A DNA stretch of 64,000 bases. Origin: Streptomyces sp. YPW6. GTDB lineage: Bacteria; Actinomycetota; Actinomycetes; Streptomycetales; Streptomycetaceae. Of this stretch, positions 1 to 8,452 are shown one piece after another (the stretch's first letter is position 1; every line of letters starts with the position of its first letter). A program made the translations under genes and the position numbers. The DNA lies in NCBI RefSeq assembly GCF_018866325.1, contig NZ_CP076457.1, positions 930,001-994,000 on the forward strand, read 5' to 3'. Under the pieces are notes generated by a model. That model was not told the origin of the DNA and did not search any database. It worked only from the letters and a program-made list of their open reading frames with translations.

Positions 1-163
1 GCGGGCGGGAGGAGCGGTGAGGCGTCGGCGGGGAGGCGCGGGCGGGAAAGACCGGTGAGGCGTCGGGCGGGGGCGCGGGCGGGGAAGACCGACGAGGCGT
101 CGGGCGGGGAGGCGCGGGCGGTAAAAGCCGGTGAGGCGTCGGGCGGGGAGGCCCGCGCCTCGC
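1..163. repeat. 38-bp GC-rich tandem repeat, about four copies
   Basis: Imperfect direct repeats start at about 16, 54, 91 and 130, each 37-39 bp. They share a core GGTGAGGCGTCGGGCGGGG, followed by a GCGGGCGGGAAAGACC-like tail. The first 15 bases look like the end of another copy, so the array probably continues left of the window. No convincing reading frame runs through it. Confidence 0.8.
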
Positions 164-366
164 ACCCGTAGCAGCCGGGCGGGCTCACGGCAACAGGTCG
201 TGGACCCCGGCTCCCGGGCCGGTTGTGGAGGGCATCGCCATTACCCGGCCTCCCGCCCGCTCCCTACGGTGACCGCACCCCGGCCGCACCCGCCGCCGCA
301 CGGCGGGCCCCGGCCGGGGCCACGGGATCACGGGCGATCCCGTGCACCGTCCCACGGGAGGTCACC
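164..366 (+). other. Leader/promoter region of the esterase operon
   Basis: No gene is supported here. It must hold the promoter of the esterase gene at 367, but I see no clear -35/-10 pair. A ribosome-binding site (GGGAGG, 356-361) sits five bases before the ATG and fixes that start. Confidence 0.5.
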
Positions 367-1689
367 ATGCCGCACGTCATGCCGTCGCATCCGGCTCCGC
401 TCAAGGCTCCGCCCGGCGCCCCGCCGCCCGGGGCGGAGCGCGGCGGGCGGTGGCGGCGTACCGTCCGGCGGTTCGCCGTCGCCGTCGCCCTGGCCACCGG
501 GGCAGCGCTCACCGGACCGGGACTCGCCGGGGCGGCGCCGGCCGGCCCCGTGGCCGCCGGGGAGCGGGCGTCCGCCGCCCTGGAGCGGGTCACCTCGTTC
601 GGGGCCAACCCCGGCGGCCTGACCATGTACGTGTACCGGCCCGCGGCGCTTCCGGCGAACGCGCCCGTGGTCGTCGCCCTGCACGGGTGCACCCAGAGCG
701 CGCAGGTCTACTCCGACAACGCCGGTCTGAACACCTTCGCCGACCGCCACGGTTTCCTGGTCGTGTACGCCGAGACGACCACCGCCAACAACGCCAGCAC
801 GTGCTTCAACTGGTTCCAGCCGGGCGACACCCGGCGGGGCGGGGGCGAGGCCGCGTCGATCCGGCAGATGGTCGCGCACGCCGCGACCGCCTACGGCGTG
901 GACACCGGCCGGGTCCAGATCACCGGTCTCTCGGCGGGCGGGGCGATGACCTCCGCCATGCTGGCCGCCTACCCGGACGTCTTCGCCGCGGGCGCGGTCG
1001 TCGCCGGCATCCCGTACGGCTGCGGGACCGACGTCGTCTCGGCGTTCGGCTGCATGAGCCCCGGTGTGGACCGCACCCCGGCGGCGTGGGCGCAGGCCGT
1101 CCGGGACGCGCACCCCGGTTTCGCGGGCCCCTGGCCCCGGGTGGCGATCTGGCACGGAGACCAGGACACGACCGTCGCCCCGAGGAACGCCGACGAGCTG
1201 CGGGACCAGTGGACCGCGGTGCACGGGCTCGGCCGGACCCCGGACCGTACCTCCACGATCGGCCCCGACGACACCCGGTGGAGCGAGTATCTGGCGGCGG
1301 ACGGCCGAAGCGTCGTGGAGGTCGACCGGGTGCCCGGCATCGGGCACGGCACCCCGGTCGATCCGGGCAGCGGCGCCGAGCAGTGCGGTGCGACCGGGAC
1401 CCGGCACTTCATCGACTCGATCTGCTCCAGCCACTGGATCGTCCGGTTCTTCGGTCTGGACGGCACCACCGCCCCCGAGCCGCCCGTGGACCCGCCCGCC
1501 GAGCCCGCCGCCTGCTGGACGGCGAACAACTACGAGCACGTGCGCGCCGGCCGGGCCACCACCGCCGGCGGCCAGGTGTACGCGAAGGGCTCCGGCCAGC
1601 TCCTGGGGCTCTACAACACCTTCGTGACCCACACCCTCAAGGAGTCCCCCGCAGGCCACTACGTCCTCGCCGACGGCTCCTGCCCCTGA
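367..1689 (+). CDS. Secreted PHB-depolymerase-family esterase
   Basis: Predicted extracellular serine esterase of the type-1 polyhydroxyalkanoate depolymerase / LpqC family, 440 aa. The N-terminus is Arg-rich with a twin Arg (RRF at 34-36), followed by a hydrophobic stretch to about residue 55: an export signal, possibly Tat. The catalytic core has the lipase box GLSAG at 187-191 with nucleophile Ser189, acid Asp265 or Asp267 in WHGDQD, and His327 in GIGHG. A Pro-rich linker leads to a short C-terminal module bounded by Cys383 and Cys439, seen in secreted PHA depolymerases and perhaps for substrate binding. Start chosen from GGGAGG five bases upstream; ATG at 379 is the alternative. It is first in a + strand set with a second secreted hydrolase, a hydroxybutyrate-dehydrogenase-like SDR and a permease. 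The substrate (PHB versus another short-chain ester polymer) is inferred. Confidence 0.85.
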   Translation: MPHVMPSHPAPLKAPPGAPPPGAERGGRWRRTVRRFAVAVALATGAALTGPGLAGAAPAGPVAAGERASAALERVTSFGANPGGLTMYVYRPAALPANAPVVVALHGCTQSAQVYSDNAGLNTFADRHGFLVVYAETTTANNASTCFNWFQPGDTRRGGGEAASIRQMVAHAATAYGVDTGRVQITGLSAGGAMTSAMLAAYPDVFAAGAVVAGIPYGCGTDVVSAFGCMSPGVDRTPAAWAQAVRDAHPGFAGPWPRVAIWHGDQDTTVAPRNADELRDQWTAVHGLGRTPDRTSTIGPDDTRWSEYLAADGRSVVEVDRVPGIGHGTPVDPGSGAEQCGATGTRHFIDSICSSHWIVRFFGLDGTTAPEPPVDPPAEPAACWTANNYEHVRAGRATTAGGQVYAKGSGQLLGLYNTFVTHTLKESPAGHYVLADGSCP

Positions 1690-1746
1690 CGCCGGCCGCC
1701 CGATACCGGCCAACCGCACCACGCCCACCCGACGGAGGCACCTCTC

Positions 1747-3255
1747 ATGCTGACCCCACCCCCGGCACCACCGGCGTTGCGGCGCGCCGGACCACGACAC
1801 GACTCCGCCCGCCGCCCGCCCCGGGGCCGATGGCTGCGCCGAGCGGCCGTCGCGGCGGCCGTCCTGACCGTCTGGACAGCGGCCCCGTCCGCCGCGGCCC
1901 CGCCGGACCGGGGCTCCGGGCACGGGCACTGCGCCCGGCAGGGCGTCCTGCACGTGCCCGGAGCCGCCCGCCAACAGGCGGACTGCCTGACGGAGTTGAC
2001 GACGGCGGGGACGGTGGCCTCCGGGCACACCGACCCCGCGGACTGGGCGGGGCTCACCCCGGAGGGTCTGGCCACCCCCAGGGGCGTACCGGGCATCCAG
2101 ATCGACGGGTACTTCCCCGACACGTCGAGCGGCAACACCAACCACGGCTGGAACCACGACTCCCAGTTCGTCATCCGGCTCCCCGACGACTGGAACGGCG
2201 GCCTCGTGGTGGCCGGGTCGCCGGGCGTGCGTGAGCAGTACGCCAACGACCGGGCCTTCGGGGACTGGGCGGTCGACCGGGGCTACGCGTTCGCCGCGAC
2301 CGACAAGGGCAACACCTCGACCGCGTTCCACCGGGACGGCCGAGCGCCCGGAGACGCCGTCGCCGAGTGGAACACCCGGTTCACCCAGCTCACCCGCGCG
2401 GCCCGGGCGGTGGTCGCCCAGCGCTATCTGCGTCTCCCTTCGCGCACCTTGGCGATGGGCCTGTCCAACGGGGGCTATCTGGTGCGCTGGCAGCTGGAGA
2501 ACCATCCGGGGCTGTACGACGGCGGGGTGGACTGGGAGGGCACGCTCTGGCGCGCGGAGGGACCGAACCTGCTCACCTTCCTGCCGCCCGCCCTGCGCGC
2601 CTTCCCGCGCTACGCGGCCGGGGGCGCCGACGCCGAGGAAGCCCACCGGACCATGACGGCCGCCGGATACCCGGCCGGATCGGAGTTCCTGTGGCCCTAC
2701 CACCACCAGTACTACTGGGACCTGACCCAGCGGATCTACCGGGAGGAGTTCGACCCCGGCTTCGACGGCGCGACCGAGGCCGGCACGCCCTTCTGCTCCC
2801 CCGGGACCCCCGCCTGCGACGCCGACTACGCGTACGCCCAACGGCCCGACGAGGTGCGCGACGCGGTCGCGAAGATCGCTCTGACCGGCCGAATCGGGAA
2901 ACCGCTGATCAGCTTCCACGGCACCCTGGACGTGCTGCTCCCGATCTCCCGGAGCTCGGACGCGTACGCGCGGATGGTGCGGCGGGAGGGACGCGGCGCG
3001 CTGCACCGCTACTACCGGGTCGAGGGCGGCACGCATGTGGACTCGCTCGCCGACGCCTTCCCCGGCCGGCTGCGGCCGCTCGTACCGTGCCACCGTTCGG
3101 CCGCCGCGGCGCTGGAACGCTGGCTGGACGACGGCCGGCGTCCCCCGTCGAGCCGCACCCTGAAGCTGCCCGCGGACGCCACCCCCGCCGAGCGGCTCAC
3201 CCGCTGCCCGCTGTCCGGAAAGCCGGACGGCGGGCCCGGCAGGCCGAAGGGGTAG
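1747..3255 (+). CDS. Secreted alpha/beta hydrolase, likely hydroxybutyrate-oligomer or tannase/feruloyl-type esterase
   Basis: A 502-aa serine hydrolase. The N-terminus has Arg/Pro clusters, then a hydrophobic segment ending in an Ala-rich cleavage region near residue 50, so it is probably exported. The nucleophile elbow is GLSNG at 238-242 (Ser240), with Asp395 in HGTLD and His430 in GGTHVD completing a triad. The layout resembles tannase/feruloyl esterases and 3-hydroxybutyrate-oligomer hydrolases. The neighbours (PHB-depolymerase-like esterase upstream, 3-hydroxybutyrate-dehydrogenase-like SDR downstream) favour an oligomer hydrolase that finishes what the depolymerase starts. It begins 57 nt after the previous stop, probably in the same transcript. 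The hydrolase fold is clear; substrate is inference. Confidence 0.7.
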   Translation: MLTPPPAPPALRRAGPRHDSARRPPRGRWLRRAAVAAAVLTVWTAAPSAAAPPDRGSGHGHCARQGVLHVPGAARQQADCLTELTTAGTVASGHTDPADWAGLTPEGLATPRGVPGIQIDGYFPDTSSGNTNHGWNHDSQFVIRLPDDWNGGLVVAGSPGVREQYANDRAFGDWAVDRGYAFAATDKGNTSTAFHRDGRAPGDAVAEWNTRFTQLTRAARAVVAQRYLRLPSRTLAMGLSNGGYLVRWQLENHPGLYDGGVDWEGTLWRAEGPNLLTFLPPALRAFPRYAAGGADAEEAHRTMTAAGYPAGSEFLWPYHHQYYWDLTQRIYREEFDPGFDGATEAGTPFCSPGTPACDADYAYAQRPDEVRDAVAKIALTGRIGKPLISFHGTLDVLLPISRSSDAYARMVRREGRGALHRYYRVEGGTHVDSLADAFPGRLRPLVPCHRSAAAALERWLDDGRRPPSSRTLKLPADATPAERLTRCPLSGKPDGGPGRPKG

Positions 3256-3337
3256 CGGAGACCGCCACTTCGCCCCGGCTCACTGTGGAGACGCACGCCA
3301 TGGGATGTCCGGCCGGGTGTCTCTAGCGTTTCCGGCC

Positions 3338-4135
3338 ATGACGAGCCAATTTCACGCAGCCTCCGCTTCTCCGGCGCCCGGTGCCGGGGAAGCGGACCTC
3401 CGGGGGCGTACCGCCCTCGTCACCGGCGGCGGCAGCGGCATCGGGCGGGCCACCGCCGAGGCGCTCGCAGCCGCCGGGGCCCTGGTGCACGTGGTCGACC
3501 GGGAGGCCCGGAGCGCCGCATCGGTCGCCGCCGCGATCGGCGGGGTGGCCCACGTCGTGGACCTGGCCGACGCGGAGGCGGTCGGGACGCTCCCCACCGG
3601 GGTGGACGTCCTGGTCAACAACGCCGGGCTCCAGCACGTGTCCCCCATCGAGGAGTTCCCGCCGGCCCGCTTCGCGCTGATCCAGCAGGTGATGGTGACC
3701 GCGCCGTTCCTGCTGATGCGGCAGTGCCTTCCGCACATGTACGCCCGCGGCTGGGGCCGGATCGTCAACGTCTCCAGCATGCACGGCCTGCGGGCCAGCG
3801 CCTTCAAGTCCGCCTACGTCGCCGCCAAGCACGGCCTGGAGGGGCTGAGCAAGGTGGCCGCGCTGGAGGGCGCCCCGCACGGGGTGACGAGCAACTGCGT
3901 CAACCCCGGCTACGTCCGCACGCCTCTGGTGGAGGGACAGATCGCGGATCAGGCCGCCGCGCACGGGATCCCGCCGGAGGAGGTCGTCACCGACGTCCTC
4001 CTGGAGCGCTCCGCGATCAAGCGGCTGATCGAGCCCGACGAGGTCGCCGCGGTCTGCCTCTGGCTCTGCGGCCCCCGTACCGGATACATCACCGGCGCCT
4101 CCCTCCCCGTGGACGGGGGCTGGGGCGCCCACTGA
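3338..4135 (+). CDS. 3-hydroxybutyrate dehydrogenase-like SDR
   Basis: Classical short-chain dehydrogenase, 265 aa, predicted to oxidise (R)-3-hydroxybutyrate to acetoacetate with NAD. Visible: cofactor loop TGGGSGIG at 29-36, NNAG after the fourth strand, catalytic Ser147 in NVSSMHG, Tyr160 and Lys164 in YVAAK, and a C-terminal GASLPVDGGW typical of this family. The segment LQHVSPIEEFP after NNAG is characteristic of hydroxybutyrate dehydrogenases. Start: ATG 3338 has no good ribosome-binding site; GTG 3317 would add seven residues, and leaderless translation is possible. It sits between two secreted esterases and an MHS permease, which fits intracellular use of monomers released outside. 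Confidence 0.8.
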   Translation: MTSQFHAASASPAPGAGEADLRGRTALVTGGGSGIGRATAEALAAAGALVHVVDREARSAASVAAAIGGVAHVVDLADAEAVGTLPTGVDVLVNNAGLQHVSPIEEFPPARFALIQQVMVTAPFLLMRQCLPHMYARGWGRIVNVSSMHGLRASAFKSAYVAAKHGLEGLSKVAALEGAPHGVTSNCVNPGYVRTPLVEGQIADQAAAHGIPPEEVVTDVLLERSAIKRLIEPDEVAAVCLWLCGPRTGYITGASLPVDGGWGAH

Positions 4136-4236
4136 ACCCCCACCCCGGCTCCGGCCCCCACCGCAGCCGGGCGCACCACCCGCATCACCCGCACCCCCGT
4201 CCCTGACCGTCCGCCAACGAATCGCGGTGACTCACC

Positions 4237-5625
4237 ATGGGTTCCCCCCGTTCCGCTCCGCCCGGCACCAGCCGCATCGGCCGCATCGTCGCGGCCAGCC
4301 TCGTCGGCACCACCATCGAGTGGTACGACTTCTTCCTCTACGGCTCGGCCGCCGCGCTCGTGTTCAACTCGCTCTTCTTCCCCAGCAGCGATCCGCTGGT
4401 CGGCACCCTGCTGGCATTCCTGACGTACGCGGTCGGCTTCGCCGCCCGTCCGCTCGGCGGGATCGTCTTCGGCCACTACGGCGACAAGATCGGCCGCAAG
4501 AAGCTGCTCGTGCTCAGCCTGCTCATGATGGGCGGCGCCACCTTCGCGATGGGCCTGCTGCCCACCCACGCGAGCATCGGGGTGTGGGCGCCGATCCTGC
4601 TGACCGTGCTGCGCCTGGTGCAGGGATTCGCGCTGGGCGGCGAGTGGGGCGGCGCGGTGCTGCTCGTCTCCGAGCACGGCGGCGACGAGCGGCGCGGCTT
4701 CTGGGCCTCCTGGCCGCAGTCCGGTGCGCCCGGCGGCAATCTGCTGGCGACCGGTGTCCTGGCGCTGCTCGCGGCCGTCCAGTCCGACGCGGCGTTCCTC
4801 GCCTGGGGCTGGCGCATCCCGTTCCTGCTGTCCGGCGTCCTCGTCATGATCGGCCTGTGGATCCGGATCTCGGTGGAGGAGTCCCCGGTCTTCCTGGAGG
4901 CACAGCGCAGGTCGGCCGAGGCGGCCGCGCAGGGCGAGAAGGAACAGCCTCCGGTCGTCGAGGTGTTCCGCAAGAGCTGGCGCGAGGTGCTGCTCGCGAT
5001 CGGCACGCGCTTCGGCGAGAACATCTCGTACTACATCCTCACCGCCTTCCTGCTGGTCTACGTCACCGCGCATCTGGAGATGTCCCGGAGCGACGCGCTC
5101 AACGCCGTCCTGATCGGCTCCGCGGTGCACTTCGTGGCCATCCCGCTGTGGGGCGCGCTCTCGGACCGGCTGGGCCGCCGCCCGGTGACCCTGATCGGCG
5201 CGGTCGGCATGGCGGTGTGGGCGTTCGCGTTCTTCGCCCTCCTGGACACGAAGTCGTTCCCCGTCATCGTCCTCGCGGTCACCCTCGGGCTGCTGCTGCA
5301 CGGCGCGATGTACGGTCCTCAGGCGGCGTTCATCTCGGAGATGTTCGACACGAAGGTCCGCTACTCGGGCGCCTCGATGGGCTCTCAGCTCGCCTCGATC
5401 ATCGGTGGCGCCCTCGCCCCGCTGATCGCGGTCGAACTGCTCAAGGACTACGAGTCGTCCGTCCCGATCTCCCTCTACCTCTGCTTCGCCTCCCTGGTCA
5501 CCGCGGTGACGGTCTGGGTGGCCAGGGAGACCCGCGGCCGCGACCTGACGAAGGACGGCGTGGACCGTTCCGTCCCGGCCGCGCCGGCCGCGGCCGTCCA
5601 GGACTCGGTCCCTCTCGGCCGCTGA
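4237..5625 (+). CDS. MFS transporter, metabolite:H+ symporter (MHS) type
   Basis: 462-aa integral membrane transporter with about twelve hydrophobic helices. MHS-family signs: the N-terminal TTIEWYDFFLYG motif in TM1, RPLGGIVFGHYGDKIGRK in the TM2-3 loop, and GGEWGGAVLL in TM5. Relatives (ShiA, ProP, YhjE, KgtP) move small carboxylates or zwitterions with protons. Between a hydroxybutyrate-dehydrogenase-like gene and a GAF/PucR regulator, a hydroxybutyrate or other short-chain hydroxyacid is the likely cargo (inference). Followed at once by a perfect 15-bp hairpin, so it is probably the last gene of the catabolic operon. Confidence 0.85.
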   Translation: MGSPRSAPPGTSRIGRIVAASLVGTTIEWYDFFLYGSAAALVFNSLFFPSSDPLVGTLLAFLTYAVGFAARPLGGIVFGHYGDKIGRKKLLVLSLLMMGGATFAMGLLPTHASIGVWAPILLTVLRLVQGFALGGEWGGAVLLVSEHGGDERRGFWASWPQSGAPGGNLLATGVLALLAAVQSDAAFLAWGWRIPFLLSGVLVMIGLWIRISVEESPVFLEAQRRSAEAAAQGEKEQPPVVEVFRKSWREVLLAIGTRFGENISYYILTAFLLVYVTAHLEMSRSDALNAVLIGSAVHFVAIPLWGALSDRLGRRPVTLIGAVGMAVWAFAFFALLDTKSFPVIVLAVTLGLLLHGAMYGPQAAFISEMFDTKVRYSGASMGSQLASIIGGALAPLIAVELLKDYESSVPISLYLCFASLVTAVTVWVARETRGRDLTKDGVDRSVPAAPAAAVQDSVPLGR

Positions 5626-5631
5626 TCCCCG

Positions 5632-5668
5632 CCCTCCCGCGCACCGCTGCGTACGGTGCGCGGGAGGG
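5632..5668 (+). terminator. Strong terminator hairpin after the MFS gene
   Basis: Perfect 15-bp stem: CCCTCCCGCGCACCG at 5632-5646 pairs with 5654-5668 across a 7-nt loop. There is no T-run, as is common in streptomycetes. It separates the catabolic genes from the regulator at 5714. Confidence 0.85.
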
Positions 5669-5713
5669 CTGTCCCCGTTGCCCGCTCGGCCCCTCCCGGG
5701 AGGCGATCACCGT

Positions 5714-7603
5714 ATGCTCACCGGCGTGACACGCCCCGCCCAGCACTCCGCGCCCGCCCTGCGCAGGCTCCTCGACCTGCTGGCGCAGGGTGCGGCGGCC
5801 GAGGAGTTCGACCGGCCGGCCGCCGACGCCCGGCGGGCCGGGGCCTCCTCCGCCGAGCTGGCGGAGATCGCCGAGGCCGCCGCCGTGGCGCTGCGCATCC
5901 GGCGCACGCTCGGCCAGCACCGGGTGCGGGAGGCACAGCTCACCGCCCTGTTCGACACGGCCAGCGACCTGGCGGCCCTGCGGGACCTGGACGCCGTGCT
6001 GCGGGCCATCGTCCACCGGGCGAAGCTGCTGCTCGGCACGGACGTCACCTACCTCTCGCTCAACGACGACGCCGCGGGCGACACCTACATGCGGGTCACC
6101 GACGGTTCGGTGGCCGAGGCGTTCCAGAGGGTGCGGCTCGGGATGGGCGAGGGGCTGGGCGGGCTGGTGGCGCAGACCGCCCGCCCGTACGCGACCGGGG
6201 ACTACCAGGCCGACACCCGGTTCCACCACACGACCACCATCGACAGCGCGGTCCTGGACGAGGGACTGCGGGCGATCCTCGGCGTACCGCTGCGCCTGGG
6301 CGCCCGCGTCATCGGTGTGCTGTACGCGGCCGACCGGTCGCCCCGTGAGTTCACCGCGACCGAGGTGGCGCTGCTGTCCTCCCTGGCCGACCACGCCGCG
6401 ATCGCCATCGACGGGGCCCGGCTGCTGGAGGAGACCCGGGCCGCGCTGGTCGACCTGAACGCCGCGTCGGAGACCATCCGGACGCACAGCGAGGCGATGC
6501 GCCGCGCCGAGGAGGCCCACGACCAGCTCACCGATCTCGTGCTCCGGGGCGGCGGCGCCGACGACGTGGCGGCGGCGCTCGCCGACATCCTGGACGGCGG
6601 GATCCTCATCCATGACGCGGACGGCGCCGAGCTGGCCCGGGCCCGCGCCGAGCCGCTGCCGCAGCCGATCTGGGCGGTGTCGGCCTCCCGGGCGCGGGGG
6701 CGGGCGGTTCCGGTGGACGGCACGTGGGTCTGTGCCGTCCTCGCCGGGCCCGAACTCCTCGGCTCCATCGCCCTGACCGGCCGGGCCGGGCTCGCGGACG
6801 CCGACCGGCTGCTGTTCGAGCGGGCCGGTGTCGTCACCGCGCTGCTCATGCTGCTGCGCCGCTCGGTGGCCGAGACGGAGGACCGGGTCCGGGGCGAGCT
6901 GCTCGCGCGCACCGGTGACCCGGGGACCCTGGCCGCGCGCGCCCGCCGGCTCGGCGTCGATCTGAACCGCCGCCACAGCGTGTTCGTCGCCCACAGCGAG
7001 GTGGCCCCCCGCCACCGGCTGCTGGCGGCGTCCGCCCGCAGCGCACAGGCCCTCGACGGGCTGGCCGGGCTCCACCACGACCAGGTGGTGCTGGTCGCGC
7101 CGTCCGGCACACCGGGGCCGGCTGCCCAGGCGCTCGCCGCCGAGCTGGGCCAGGCGGTCGGCTTCCCCGTCACGGTGGGCGCGGCGGGCCCGGCCACGGG
7201 TCCGGCCGAGCTCTCCGACGCGCACCGCGAGGCCGGCCGCTGCCTCTCCGCACTGCGTGCGCTGGGCCGCACCGGGAACGGCGGGGCCGTCGACGACCTG
7301 GGGTTCATCGGCGTGCTGCTGGGCGACCAGGCGGACCTGGGAGGCTATGTCCGGCGGATGCTGGGGCCCGTGCTCGACTACGACAGCAGGCGGGGGACCG
7401 ATCTCGTCACGACGCTGGACGCCTATTTCGCCGAGGGCGCGAGCCTGACCCGGACCAAGTCCCTGCTCCATGTGCACGTGAACACGGTGGTGCAGCGGCT
7501 GGAGCGCATCGGCCGGCTCCTCGGAGCGGACTGGAACACGCCCGCCCGCACACTGGAGATCCAGCTGGCTCTGCGGCTCCACCGGCTGACGCAGGGCCCG
7601 TGA
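5714..7603 (+). CDS. GAF-domain transcriptional regulator with PucR/CdaR-type C-terminal HTH
   Basis: 629-aa cytoplasmic regulator. A helical N-terminus is followed by a GAF sensor domain (about 75-235; core segments LLLGTDVTYLSLND and GVPLRLGARVIGVLYAAD), a coiled-coil-like linker, a variable central part, and a C-terminal PucR-type helix-turn-helix (DAYFAEGASLTRTKSLLHVH onward). The architecture matches activators that sense a metabolite or redox state and control adjacent catabolic genes. Its position directly downstream, same strand, suggests it controls the esterase/SDR/permease set. Start ATG 5714 is preceded by GGGAGG at 5698-5703; GTG 5726 is an alternative. Ligand unknown. Confidence 0.8.
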   Translation: MLTGVTRPAQHSAPALRRLLDLLAQGAAAEEFDRPAADARRAGASSAELAEIAEAAAVALRIRRTLGQHRVREAQLTALFDTASDLAALRDLDAVLRAIVHRAKLLLGTDVTYLSLNDDAAGDTYMRVTDGSVAEAFQRVRLGMGEGLGGLVAQTARPYATGDYQADTRFHHTTTIDSAVLDEGLRAILGVPLRLGARVIGVLYAADRSPREFTATEVALLSSLADHAAIAIDGARLLEETRAALVDLNAASETIRTHSEAMRRAEEAHDQLTDLVLRGGGADDVAAALADILDGGILIHDADGAELARARAEPLPQPIWAVSASRARGRAVPVDGTWVCAVLAGPELLGSIALTGRAGLADADRLLFERAGVVTALLMLLRRSVAETEDRVRGELLARTGDPGTLAARARRLGVDLNRRHSVFVAHSEVAPRHRLLAASARSAQALDGLAGLHHDQVVLVAPSGTPGPAAQALAAELGQAVGFPVTVGAAGPATGPAELSDAHREAGRCLSALRALGRTGNGGAVDDLGFIGVLLGDQADLGGYVRRMLGPVLDYDSRRGTDLVTTLDAYFAEGASLTRTKSLLHVHVNTVVQRLERIGRLLGADWNTPARTLEIQLALRLHRLTQGP

Positions 7604-7632
7604 GGGGCCGCGTCCCTCCGGCGGGCGGGACC

Positions 7633-7688
7633 CTCAGCCGTCCAGGCCACCGAGACCCGGGCGGGCGGGGCGCTCAGCCGTCCAGGCC
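7633..7688. repeat. 40-bp direct duplication across the 3' end of the ferredoxin gene
   Basis: CTCAGCCGTCCAGGCC occurs at 7633-7648 and again at 7673-7688, with similar flanks, so the last codons of the minus-strand ferredoxin-like gene appear duplicated downstream. Probably a small tandem slip without effect on the protein. Confidence 0.6.
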
Positions 7689-8078
7689 CGCCGAGACCCG
7701 GCGGGAGGGCTTGAAGACGTACAGGTCGAGGATGTCCGGCGCGTCCGCGAGCCCCGGGCCGCCGGCCGCCGCCCAGGTCACGATGTCCTGCTCGGCGTGT
7801 TCGTCGTTGACCAGCCCCAGCCACACCGGCCTGCCTCCGGCCCGGCGCCCCTCGGCGGAGGGCTGCACGACGATCACGTTGCCCTGCTCGCAGGCGTCGA
7901 GGCACTCGACCGCCCGTACGGTGGCGGCGCCCCGGAGCCCGGAGCGCAGCCGGGACAGCTGGGCCGCGTGGTCGACGCCCGGGATCTTCTCGGTGCCGCA
8001 GCAGCAGCCCCGGCAGACGCTGACGGTGGGGCGGCCGGCGCCCTGGGCGGGCACGTCCTTGCGGGGGCGGCGGCTCAT
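7674..8078 (-). CDS. (2Fe-2S) thioredoxin-like ferredoxin domain protein
   Basis: 134-aa protein with a thioredoxin-like [2Fe-2S] ferredoxin pattern: a Cys cluster VCRGCCCGT at about 20-28, then VECLDACEQGNVIVV with two further Cys. These are the expected cluster ligands of the small-ferredoxin/NuoE-like fold. An electron-transfer or sensing role is likely; the partner is unknown. Start: MSRRPRKD is preceded by GGGAAG about seven bases upstream; an in-frame extension to 8126 lacks support. It converges with the PucR-type gene and diverges from the manganese-riboswitch gene. Confidence 0.7.
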   Translation of the reverse strand: MSRRPRKDVPAQGAGRPTVSVCRGCCCGTEKIPGVDHAAQLSRLRSGLRGAATVRAVECLDACEQGNVIVVQPSAEGRRAGGRPVWLGLVNDEHAEQDIVTWAAAGGPGLADAPDILDLYVFKPSRRVSAGLDG

Positions 8079-8218
8079 CAGGGCACTTCCCGTCGACGAG
8101 AGAGGGTGAGGTGGAGTGAGGACCACCGCCGGTCCGGGTGATCACCCCGACTCTACCGAGGCGTCCGCCGTTCGAACACCAGCACCCTCGCCAGGTCGGG
8201 TGGGGTATCGTTGACGGC

Positions 8219-8372
8219 TGCGAAGGGGAGTAGCCCCGCAAACCGGTCGTCGACACACTGGAGCCCTCGGGTTCCCGGTGGCCGGGCCTGTGGATCCTGA
8301 GAGGGATCCCGGGCGGGCGAGACCTTCGGTCCTGTATGACACGCCCACGCCCTGTGGGCGCTGCCGTCATGC
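8219..8372 (+). promoter_or_regulatory. yybP-ykoY manganese riboswitch
   Basis: The leader contains both conserved loops of the yybP-ykoY (Mn2+) riboswitch: AAGGGGAGTAGC at 8223-8234 and GAGACCTTCGG at 8319-8329, with GTCGTCGACACAC between them as in actinobacterial members. The closing helix pairs CGAAGG with CCTTCG. The hairpin at about 8335-8372 (TATGAC...GTCAT enclosing GCCCAC/GTGGGC) is a candidate expression platform. It lies directly ahead of a TMEM165/UPF0016 gene, a classic target. Confidence 0.88.
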
Positions 8373-8452
8373 CGGGCCGAGTGGTCCTCCGAAAAGCCCG
8401 TACGGCGCTTCGCGAAGATCCGGGGCCCGGCTCGCACAGAAAGCCACCCGGA

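Noticed and set aside
328..3093. Very long open frame antisense to the two esterases
   Set aside because: Its composition (Gly/Arg/Val rich, no motifs) and its lying opposite two genes with catalytic triads mark it as a GC-rich shadow.
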